Assembly: GCA_016297555.1 (NCBI GenBank)
Contig: JAEDGK010000047.1
Location: 1-15,043, forward strand
Reading direction: 5' to 3'
Origin: Clostridiaceae bacterium
GTDB lineage: Bacteria; Bacillota; Clostridia; Oscillospirales; Acutalibacteraceae
DNA length: 15,043 bases
Below are positions 8,493-14,059 of this stretch, in pieces. Below the pieces are notes generated by a model that did not search any database, had not been told where the DNA came from, and saw nothing but the letters and a program-made list of their open reading frames with translations. The translations under genes were made by a program, and so were the position numbers. Position 1 is the stretch's first letter. Every line of letters begins with the position of its first letter.

Positions 8493-8530
8493 GAAAACAC
8501 CTCCCTTTCGGTTTTATTTTCAAAAGCAAG

Positions 8531-8839
8531 TCAAATCATCATATCAATGAGCGCCTTGACTGCTTCTCCGCTTTTTTGGGCAGCAGCTGCCTTGATTTCG
8601 GAAGCTTTAATTTTTGCATTTTTTTCAGCTTCTTCCTGCATTTCTCTGCTTTTGCTCTCGGCAGCGGAAATTATATCTTTTGCCTTGCTTTCAGCCTGAA
8701 GCTTGATTTTTTTCTCAAGTTCGGCGGCATTCGCCTTGGCTTCGGCTATCATTTCGTTGCTTTTTTCGACAGCTTCGGCAGCTTCGCGCGCTCCGTCTTT
8801 TTCGGCAGAAAGAACCGCGTTGACCATTTCTGAAGCCAT
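8531..8839 (-). CDS. ntpF: V/A-type ATPase peripheral-stalk subunit G/H-like
   Basis: This 102-aa protein is nearly a single charged helix, rich in Ala, Glu and Lys with no Pro, Cys or Trp, as in the G/H stalk subunit that pairs with subunit E (NtpF in E. hirae). Motifs are weak in this family. The call rests on size, coiled-coil composition (for example AEAKANAAELEKKIKLQAES) and position as first gene ahead of subunits I and K, exactly as in the ntp operon. The ATG at 8839 is preceded by GTAGGGG, and a promoter lies about 30 bases upstream. The C-terminus VKALIDMMI ends in a short hydrophobic patch that could contact the head. Confidence 0.85.
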   Translation of the reverse strand: MASEMVNAVLSAEKDGAREAAEAVEKSNEMIAEAKANAAELEKKIKLQAESKAKDIISAAESKSREMQEEAEKNAKIKASEIKAAAAQKSGEAVKALIDMMI

Positions 8840-8868
8840 AAAACCCCTACTTTCTTTATTTTTGATTT

Positions 8869-8897
8869 ATTATATATGCTTTCAAGCGTAAAATCAA
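8869..8897 (-). promoter_or_regulatory. Promoter of the V-ATPase operon
   Basis: On the minus strand TTGATT (8892-8897) is followed after 17 bases by a perfect TATAAT (8869-8874). The expected start point, about 8862, leaves a short 5' UTR of about 22 bases before the first gene. It is the only good promoter found ahead of the nine genes. It is divergent from the mscS promoter, with 50 bases between the two -35 boxes. Confidence 0.8.
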
Positions 8898-8947
8898 TAT
8901 CGCATATGGATAAAAATTAAACTTTATTACTTTTTTTCCTGTAACTA

Positions 8948-8976
8948 TTGCCAATTTTGCTTGAAAATAGTACAAT
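8948..8976 (+). promoter_or_regulatory. Promoter of the mscS-CDF operon
   Basis: TTGCCA (8948-8953) and TACAAT (8971-8976) are spaced by 17 bases, both close to the sigma-A consensus. Transcription would begin near 8983, giving a leader of about 60 bases before the ATG at 9042. AGGAGG at 9024-9029 is the ribosome binding site, at a rather long 12-base spacing. Confidence 0.7.
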
Positions 8977-9041
8977 ATCTTTATATCTTTGACGATATTT
9001 TGCCTATTTAGAAATATTCATTCAGGAGGAAAACAGTCAAA

Positions 9042-9884
9042 ATGAAATTTTATCCGCTCGATCTTGCAGAATTGATAAAAGAACGCGATTATGACGGAAT
9101 TGTTGCTTTGATTATTTCAAAGGCTCCGCTTATTTTCTCGGCAATTCTGATTGTTGTTGTCGGTTTCTTTATTTCAAACCTTATCGGCAAGCTTGTAATC
9201 AAAGGTCTGCGCGCAAAGGGCGTTGATCCGTCTATCCATTCGTTTATCAGAACCATTGTAACTCTTATACTTAAATTTATCTTTATTCTCTCCGCGCTTT
9301 CAACTCTTAATATTGATGTAAACTCATTTATTACCGCGCTCGGCGCAGCGGGAATAACGGCAGGTATCGGCTTGCAGTCAAGCATCAGCCAGCTCGCAAG
9401 CGGAATTCAAATCCTTGTTAATCATCCGTTTAAGAGCGGCGATTTTATTGATATCGGCACGGTCAGCGGCAAGGTTCACGAAATCAAAATGATGTATACC
9501 GTGCTGATAACCATTGATAACAAGCGTGTCATTATTCCCAATTCTCATATAACGACCAGCAACATCATAAACTATAACGCCGAAAACCGCCGCAGGCTTG
9601 ACCTTGTTTTTTCGGTTTCTTACGGCGCGGATATCAACGAAGCACGGCAGGCTATCAGCGAGGTAATAGCCGCAAACAGCCTTATACTTACCGAGCCTGA
9701 GCCTCTGATAGCCGTTAAAGAGCAGGCGGCAAGCTCAATCAATCTTGCCTGCCTTATCTGGTGCTCAAGCGATGATTATTGGGATGTTTTCTATTATATG
9801 CAGGAGGCTGTCAAGCTTGCGTTTGACAGGCACGGAATAGAAATACCGTTTGGTCAGCTTGATGTACACATTACCAAGGAGTGA
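9042..9884 (+). CDS. mscS: Small-conductance mechanosensitive channel, MscS family
   Basis: This 280-aa membrane channel opens under membrane tension to release solutes during osmotic downshock. Three hydrophobic segments lie at about 22-53, 68-91 and 93-125. The third is the Gly/Ala-rich pore helix, LGAAGITAGIGLQSSISQLA (100-119), aligned with E. coli MscS [20 protein letters not shown]. It is followed by the NHPFKSGDFIDIGTVSGKV turn and a beta domain with the signature IIPNSHI..NIINY (164-178), then the alpha/beta cytoplasmic vestibule to 280. Length is that of the minimal MscS class (286 aa in E. coli). It is the first gene of a two-gene unit with the CDF transporter, whose ribosome binding site lies in the last codons of this gene. 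Confidence 0.93.
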   Translation: MKFYPLDLAELIKERDYDGIVALIISKAPLIFSAILIVVVGFFISNLIGKLVIKGLRAKGVDPSIHSFIRTIVTLILKFIFILSALSTLNIDVNSFITALGAAGITAGIGLQSSISQLASGIQILVNHPFKSGDFIDIGTVSGKVHEIKMMYTVLITIDNKRVIIPNSHITTSNIINYNAENRRRLDLVFSVSYGADINEARQAISEVIAANSLILTEPEPLIAVKEQAASSINLACLIWCSSDDYWDVFYYMQEAVKLAFDRHGIEIPFGQLDVHITKE

Positions 9885-9889
9885 TTTAA

Positions 9890-11056
9890 TTGACGCAGCT
9901 ATTAATCAAGCTTTTTGTAAAGGACTATCAAAACACGGAGAGCGAAGCTGTCAGAGTAAGATACGGAACACTCAGCGGATTGGTCGGAATAGCCATTAAC
10001 ATTATTCTTTCCGTTTCAAAGATGATATTCGGAGCAATCACAAAAAGTATTTCAATCATCGCCGACGGCGCAAACAATACTTTTGACGCAATTTCTTCAA
10101 TAATCAATCTTGTCGGATTTAAAATTTCGGGAAAGCCCGCCGACGACGAGCATCCCTTCGGTCACGGCAGAATTGAATATGTATCTGCGCTGACGCTCTC
10201 GTTTTTCATTCTGATTATGGGCGTGGAGCTGATTAAAACCTCAATAGATAAATTCAGAAATCCCGAAACGGTCATTTTCAGCATTCCCGCCGCAATCGTG
10301 CTTATAATATCTATCCTTGCAAAGCTGTGGCTTGCACTTTTTAACCGCAATGTCGGCAAAAGAATAAATTCCGTTGCCGTTAACGCTATTGTAACCGACA
10401 GCCTCGGAGACATCGCCGCCACAACCTGCTCTCTGATTGCCCTTATCTCATCAAAATTTACCGACCTGCCCATAGACGCCGTTATGGGAATTGTGGTTGC
10501 GCTTGTAATCATATATGCGGGTATTGATATCATCAAGGGAACAATCGGTCCTCTTCTCGGTGAACCGCCCGAAAAGGAAATAGTTGACCGTCTTGAAAAG
10601 CTTGTTATGTCATATGACGGGGTTGTAGGCATTCACGACCTTGTGCTGCACTGCTACGGACATTCCAAAATTTACGGCTCGCTTCACGCCGAGGTTCCCG
10701 CCGATATCGATATTCTCCACAGTCACGACACAATAGACCTTATCGAAAGGCAGGTTAAAGAACAGCTCGGCATTGAAATATCAATACATATGGATCCGAT
10801 TATAAATGACGAGCGCACTCACGAATTGAAAAGCGAGGTCAACCGCATAGTCAAGGAGATATGCCCCGAGGCGTCCATTCACGATTTCAGAATTGTTGAC
10901 GGACCCACTCACACCAATCTGATATTTGACGCCCTTTTGCCGAGAAAATCACCGCTGACAGAGCAGGAATTCAAGGATCTTATAACGAGCAAAATAAAAG
11001 AATTGGATAAAAAATACTTTACCGTTATAAATATTGACCGAAGCTTCACGGCTTAA
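9890..11056 (+). CDS. Cation diffusion facilitator (divalent metal/H+ antiporter) with doubled cytoplasmic domain
   Basis: This 388-aa protein is a six-helix CDF exporter (FieF/COG0053 type) that moves divalent metal out of the cytoplasm in exchange for protons. The buried metal site has Asn62-x3-Asp66 in TM2 (DGANNTFDAIS) and Asp170-x3-Asp174 in TM5 (TDSLGDIAAT). The loop motif HPFGHGRIEYV (88-98) is a family hallmark. The ND-DD combination is, from memory, the arrangement of pneumococcal MntE, so Mn2+ is the leading substrate guess; Zn/Fe types usually have HD or DD partners. The cytoplasmic region is twice the normal size: GIHDLVLHCYGHSKIYGSLH (248-267) recurs in diverged form as SIHDFRIVDGPTHTNLIFDA (329-348). 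The start is TTG at 9890, eight bases after AAGGAG and five bases after the mscS stop. Confidence 0.88.
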   Translation: MTQLLIKLFVKDYQNTESEAVRVRYGTLSGLVGIAINIILSVSKMIFGAITKSISIIADGANNTFDAISSIINLVGFKISGKPADDEHPFGHGRIEYVSALTLSFFILIMGVELIKTSIDKFRNPETVIFSIPAAIVLIISILAKLWLALFNRNVGKRINSVAVNAIVTDSLGDIAATTCSLIALISSKFTDLPIDAVMGIVVALVIIYAGIDIIKGTIGPLLGEPPEKEIVDRLEKLVMSYDGVVGIHDLVLHCYGHSKIYGSLHAEVPADIDILHSHDTIDLIERQVKEQLGIEISIHMDPIINDERTHELKSEVNRIVKEICPEASIHDFRIVDGPTHTNLIFDALLPRKSPLTEQEFKDLITSKIKELDKKYFTVINIDRSFTA

Positions 11057-11088
11057 CGCTCTTGTTTGAGAATTCTATATTAACGGAA

Positions 11089-11105
11089 GACCGTTTCAAA
11101 CGGTC
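11089..11105 (+). repeat. Palindrome in the 3' untranslated region of the CDF gene
   Basis: GACCGTTTCAAACGGTC is a perfect inverted repeat about a central C, about 30 bases after the CDF stop. As RNA it can form a GACCG/CGGTC hairpin with a seven-base loop. Its 3' arm plus one base (CGGTCA) is also complementary to TGACCG in the following terminator stem. Function is unknown. Confidence 0.4.
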
Positions 11106-11144
11106 AAACCCCCGCTCGCGTGAAAACTTACCCCAAAATTGCAG

Positions 11145-11196
11145 AAATGACCGAAGGAAGATTTTGCAAAATCACATCTTCTTTCGGTCATTTTTT
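11145..11196 (+). terminator. Intrinsic terminator of the mscS-CDF operon
   Basis: AAATGACCGAAGGAAGAT (11145-11162) pairs with ATCTTCTTTCGGTCATTT (11176-11193), giving 18 pairs with a single G-U, around a 13-base loop. The arm ends in TTTTTT (11191-11196). It lies about 90 bases after the CDF stop and before the promoter region of the next gene. Confidence 0.92.
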
Positions 11197-11271
11197 CGTT
11201 ATATCGTCAAAATAGACAAAACTAACTCAATATCTTGTATATTTTTTTAACTCATTTTTCCTGATACAACC

Positions 11272-11300
11272 TTTAAAAATTTATGAAAATATTGTAGAAT
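11272..11300 (+). promoter_or_regulatory. Possible promoter of the PRPP-synthetase-like gene
   Basis: TTTAAA (11272-11277) and TAGAAT (11295-11300) are separated by 17 bases, giving a start near 11307 and a 25-base leader. A perfect TATAAT at 11306-11311 lies closer, but it has no matching -35 box and would leave only about 14 bases of leader. GGAGG at 11319-11323 is the ribosome binding site. Which -10 is used cannot be settled by eye. Confidence 0.45.
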
Positions 11301-11331
11301 ATCCATATAATATGTTTCGGAGGACAATGCC

Positions 11332-12519
11332 ATGCCTGATTATGAAGATTTCAAAACCATTCCCTACGGCCAGCTCGGAATAATCGCACTTCCCGGCTGT
11401 GAAGAATTCGCCGCAAAAATCGACAATTATCTCGTTTCATGGAGAAAAGCAAGAGACAGCGAACACAAATTCACACTTCCCTTTGCCGGCTACGAAAGAG
11501 ACACCTATATCATCAAGGCTTCTTTCCCGAGATTCGGCACGGGCGAGGGCAAATGCGTCATCAATGAAACCGTCAGAGGCTTCGATGTTTTCATTCTTTG
11601 CGATGCTTTCAATTACGGCGTTGAATACAAAATGTACGGACGCTATGTTCCCATGAGCCCCGACGACCACTATGCAAATCTTAAAAGAGCCATCAGCGCA
11701 ATAGCGGGAAAAGCAAGAAGAATAACCGTTATTATGCCCATGCTTTATGAAGGCAGACAGCACAGACGCTCAAGCCGTGAATCGCTCGACTGCGCGGATA
11801 TGCTCCGCGAGCTTTGCCTGAGCCTCGGAGTTGACAATGTTATCACCTTTGACGCTCATGACGCAAGAGTTCAAAACGCCGTTCCTCAAAACGGTTTTGA
11901 AAATGTTCAGCCTGTTTATCAGATGATTAAGGCAATGTGCAAAAATATCCCCGATATGAGCATTGACAAGGAGCATATGATGGTTATTTCTCCCGACGAG
12001 GGCGGAATGAGCCGATGCATATATTTCTCCTCCGTTCTGGGTCTTGAGCTTGGCATGTTCTACAAACGCCGCGACTACGCAACGATAATCGACGGCAGAA
12101 ATCCGATAGTTGCTCACGAGTTCCTCGGCGACAATGTTGAGGGCAAGGATGTTATCATTATCGACGATATGATTTCCTCGGGCGACTCAATGATTGAGGT
12201 TGCAACAAAGCTCAAAGAGCTGAAAGCAAAGAGAATCTTCATCTGCGCTTCCTTCGGTCTTTTCTGCAACGGTCTTGCCGCTTTCGACAAAGCTTATGCG
12301 GACGGACTTATTTCAAAGGTTTTCACAACAAACCTTATTTATTCAACTCCCGAGCTGCTTTCAAGAGAATGGTATGTCAGCGTTGATATGTCAAAATACT
12401 GCTCATACATTATCGACACGCTCAACCACGATGAATCCGTCAGCCATTTGCTTGACCCCAAAGACAGAATAAACAATATTCTCATAAAATACGGATACAA
12501 AAAGCCCGAAGATAAATAA
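11332..12519 (+). CDS. Divergent ribose-phosphate pyrophosphokinase (PRPP synthetase) family protein
   Basis: This 395-aa protein shows the PRPP-synthetase layout of two tandem phosphoribosyltransferase folds. Motifs in order are: VRGFDVFILCDAF (81-93), aligning with the usual RGxDVFIIQ segment; GRQHRRSSRESLDCADML (141-158), corresponding to the ARQDRK...REPI loop; DAHDARVQ (174-181), for DLHAxQIQ; VISPDEGGMSR (218-228); YKRRD (244-248), for DKRR; and DVIIIDDMISSGDS (273-286), the PRPP-binding loop. It is about 80 residues longer than ordinary bacterial Prs (about 315 aa). The PRPP loop ends GDS where GGT is normal, and the N-terminal ATP-site segment is altered. It may make PRPP from ribose-5-phosphate and ATP, or be a paralogue with another role. 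ATG at 11332 follows GGAGG by eight bases. A metallophosphoesterase gene follows after 61 bases. Confidence 0.82.
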   Translation: MPDYEDFKTIPYGQLGIIALPGCEEFAAKIDNYLVSWRKARDSEHKFTLPFAGYERDTYIIKASFPRFGTGEGKCVINETVRGFDVFILCDAFNYGVEYKMYGRYVPMSPDDHYANLKRAISAIAGKARRITVIMPMLYEGRQHRRSSRESLDCADMLRELCLSLGVDNVITFDAHDARVQNAVPQNGFENVQPVYQMIKAMCKNIPDMSIDKEHMMVISPDEGGMSRCIYFSSVLGLELGMFYKRRDYATIIDGRNPIVAHEFLGDNVEGKDVIIIDDMISSGDSMIEVATKLKELKAKRIFICASFGLFCNGLAAFDKAYADGLISKVFTTNLIYSTPELLSREWYVSVDMSKYCSYIIDTLNHDESVSHLLDPKDRINNILIKYGYKKPEDK

Positions 12520-12525
12520 TTCAAA

Positions 12526-12556
12526 CGCCGCCGCGGCATTACTGCTTCGGCGGTCG
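12526..12556 (+). terminator. Hairpin between PRPP-synthetase-like and phosphoesterase genes (weak terminator or attenuator)
   Basis: GCCGCCG (12527-12533) pairs with CGGCGGT (12548-12554). After one mismatch the stem continues GGCA/TGCT around a TTAC loop. Only a poor T-rich stretch (GATTTCATATT) follows, so termination is probably partial, allowing some read-through into the phosphoesterase gene. Confidence 0.4.
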
Positions 12557-12580
12557 ATTTCATATTAAGGGGGAATTGAA

Positions 12581-13708
12581 TTGAACAGTAAAGCCTTAAA
12601 ATTCAAAAATGGTAAATTCAGAATAATGCAGATTGCGGACACACAGGAAATCCCCGCCGTATCACCCGATACAATAAAGCTGATTTCCACCGCGCTTGAC
12701 GCCGAAAATCCCGATTTAGTTATCTTTACGGGCGACCATATAAAGGGATATTCCTCATTTTTCAGGGGAAGCAAGGGCACAGAAAACATTGAGAAAACCA
12801 TCAAGGCTCTCATTGCTCCGCTTGAAAAGCGAGGAATTCCGTTCACGGCGACCTTCGGCAACCACGACGGTCAGGGCACGCTTTGCAATTCCGAGCAGTT
12901 TGAAATCTATAAAAAGTCCCCGATGTTCGTTTATTCGGAGCCTGCCTCCGAGGGCGACGACGGCACTTTCTGCCTGAGCATATCAGACGGTGAAAAAGAC
13001 CGTTTTCTTATTTACATTTTTGATTCACATTCAAATGCCGAGGGCGGCGGTTACAGCGCCGTTTATCCGGAGCAAATTGAATGGTACCGCTCCGTGCGTG
13101 ACAGCTTTGAAGCGGAAAACGGCAGATGTCTGCCCTCCCTTGTTTTTCAGCACATTCCGACACCCGAATACTTTGATGTTTTGAAGCCTGCGGGGCGTTT
13201 CACAAAGGGAGCTGTCAGAGCTTACGGCAACCACAAAAACGAGTTCTATACTCTCGACCCGCAGAATTCGGGTCTGCGCGATTTTATGGGCGAATCCCCC
13301 GCCGCGCCTTACAACAACAGCGGAGAAATTGACGCTTTTCTTGAAAAAGGTGATGTTCTCGGCGTTTTTGCGGGGCACGACCACAACAACAGCTTTGTTG
13401 CAAAATATAAAGGAATTGACCTTGGCTACACGCAGGGCGCAGGCTTCAATGTCTACGGACCGGGCTTGAACCGCGGTGTGCGTATTTTTGATATAAACGA
13501 AACCGGCGAATACTCGACCAAAACCGCAACCTACGCCGAGCTTTGCCCCGGCAAAACGGCAAACCCCGCAAAATATGCGCTTTATACCTATGCTCCGTCA
13601 AGCGTTGCGGGAGTTACAACGGCTTTAAAGGAATTTGCCGTTGCCGCCGCCGCAATCACTGCCGTCGCCGGTACGGTTAAATTAATCGTAAACAGGAAGA
13701 AAAAATAA
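12581..13708 (+). CDS. Calcineurin-like metallophosphoesterase with C-terminal membrane tail
   Basis: This 375-aa protein has the ordered metal-binding motifs of the calcineurin-like phosphoesterase fold: IADTQ (18-22), FTGDH (49-53), FGNHD (92-96), FQHIP (189-193) and AGHDH (264-268). The overall pattern, including HIPTPEY and GHDHNN, resembles the Dcr2/PAP29-type group. The first motif is DxQ instead of the usual DxH. The last 25 residues are a hydrophobic helix (about 351-370, AVAAAAITAVAGTVKLIV) ending NRKKK, like a tail anchor, while no signal peptide is seen at the N-terminus. Substrate unknown; phosphomonoester or diester hydrolysis is the family role. The start is TTG at 12581 with AGGGGG seven bases upstream; an in-frame TAA at 12566 rules out extension. 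A strong terminator follows the stop. Confidence 0.87.
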   Translation: MNSKALKFKNGKFRIMQIADTQEIPAVSPDTIKLISTALDAENPDLVIFTGDHIKGYSSFFRGSKGTENIEKTIKALIAPLEKRGIPFTATFGNHDGQGTLCNSEQFEIYKKSPMFVYSEPASEGDDGTFCLSISDGEKDRFLIYIFDSHSNAEGGGYSAVYPEQIEWYRSVRDSFEAENGRCLPSLVFQHIPTPEYFDVLKPAGRFTKGAVRAYGNHKNEFYTLDPQNSGLRDFMGESPAAPYNNSGEIDAFLEKGDVLGVFAGHDHNNSFVAKYKGIDLGYTQGAGFNVYGPGLNRGVRIFDINETGEYSTKTATYAELCPGKTANPAKYALYTYAPSSVAGVTTALKEFAVAAAAITAVAGTVKLIVNRKKK

Positions 13709-13718
13709 ATCAACAGAT

Positions 13719-13764
13719 AAATGTGCCGCCCGCCGGGAAATTCTCTCGGCGGGCGGCACATTTT
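13719..13764 (+). terminator. Strong intrinsic terminator after the phosphoesterase gene
   Basis: AAATGTGCCGCCCGCCG (13719-13735) pairs perfectly over 17 bases with CGGCGGGCGGCACATTT (13747-13763). GGA/TCT extends the stem to 20 pairs around an AATTC loop. Four T residues follow on the plus strand. The flanking A and T runs make it usable from both sides, so it could also stop transcripts of the small minus-strand ORF that ends at 13800. Confidence 0.9.
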
Positions 13765-13799
13765 ACTAATTCAATTTTTGTATCAAAAACTAATTGTTA

Positions 13800-13877
13800 T
13801 TAATCAGAAAGATGCTTGTTTATTCTTTTATCAATAAAGGCATTCGAATTTGCAGACCCGGTCTTTTTAAATTCCAT
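13800..13877 (-). CDS. Possible small protein, 25 aa, unknown function
   Basis: On the minus strand an ATG at 13877 is preceded, after five bases (TTTTA), by AGAGGAG, an excellent ribosome binding site. It opens a 25-codon frame ending in TAA at 13800-13802. The peptide begins MEFKKTGSANSNAFIDK, ends RINKHLSD, and is basic and hydrophilic with no membrane helix. An extended -10 box TGATATTAT (13928-13936) lies about 50 bases upstream, and a stable hairpin about 40 bases downstream could end the transcript. The family is not recognised. It could be a chance frame, but start site, promoter-like box and terminator are all in the right places. Confidence 0.4.
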   Translation of the reverse strand: MEFKKTGSANSNAFIDKRINKHLSD

Positions 13878-13927
13878 TAAAACTCCTCTGCTTTTTTAAT
13901 AAATTGATTACTTTTAAATATTGCATC

Positions 13928-13936
13928 ATAATATCA
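13928..13936 (-). promoter_or_regulatory. Extended -10 element upstream of the small minus-strand ORF
   Basis: On the minus strand TGATATTAT matches the extended -10 form TGnTATAAT with one difference. The expected start, near 13921, gives a leader of about 44 bases before the ATG at 13877. No good -35 box is present at 17 bases (TTATCG is the best), so activity rests on the extended -10 alone. Confidence 0.35.
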
Positions 13937-13978
13937 TTAAAATTACAACCGATAATTGAGAATATTTCCCTTAAACGC

Positions 13979-14007
13979 TTGATTTATGTCGAATTTCGGG
14001 ATATAAT
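13979..14007 (+). promoter_or_regulatory. Promoter of the CofE-like gene
   Basis: TTGATT (13979-13984) and a perfect TATAAT (14002-14007) are separated by 17 bases. The start point, near 14014, falls in the first of a series of TGTCA half-sites, leaving a leader of about 46 bases before the ATG at 14060. Confidence 0.85.
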
Positions 14008-14011
14008 AATT

Positions 14012-14038
14012 TGTCAGCCTTTTTTGACAGATGTGTCA
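14012..14038 (+). promoter_or_regulatory. TGTCA half-site cluster, candidate operator
   Basis: TGTCA (14012-14016), its inverse TGACA (14025-14029) and TGTCA again (14034-14038) lie within 27 bases, at and just after the predicted transcription start. As DNA they could bind a dimeric repressor; as RNA the first two form a five-pair stem. No specific regulator can be named. Confidence 0.35.
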
Positions 14039-14059
14039 GAGAAATTAGGGGGTCTTTTA

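Larger units (their letters stand above)
13709..14059. other. 351-base gene-poor interval
   Basis: This AT-rich stretch lies between the phosphoesterase stop and the CofE-like start. It holds a bidirectional-looking hairpin at its left end, a possible 25-codon minus-strand gene with a ribosome binding site and extended -10 box, a strong plus-strand promoter, and a cluster of TGTCA half-sites just downstream of that promoter. No tRNA, known riboswitch pattern or mobile-element end was recognised in it. Confidence 0.6.

Noticed and set aside
11062..11250. A 62-codon plus-strand frame between the CDF and PRPP-synthetase-like genes
   Set aside because: It runs straight through the 18-pair terminator hairpin, has no convincing ribosome binding site and has no recognisable composition.
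13719..13763. The perfect 17-base inverted repeat as an insertion-sequence end or a repetitive palindromic element
   Set aside because: It sits directly after a stop codon, is followed by T residues and occurs once in the window with no transposase nearby, so a terminator explains it better.
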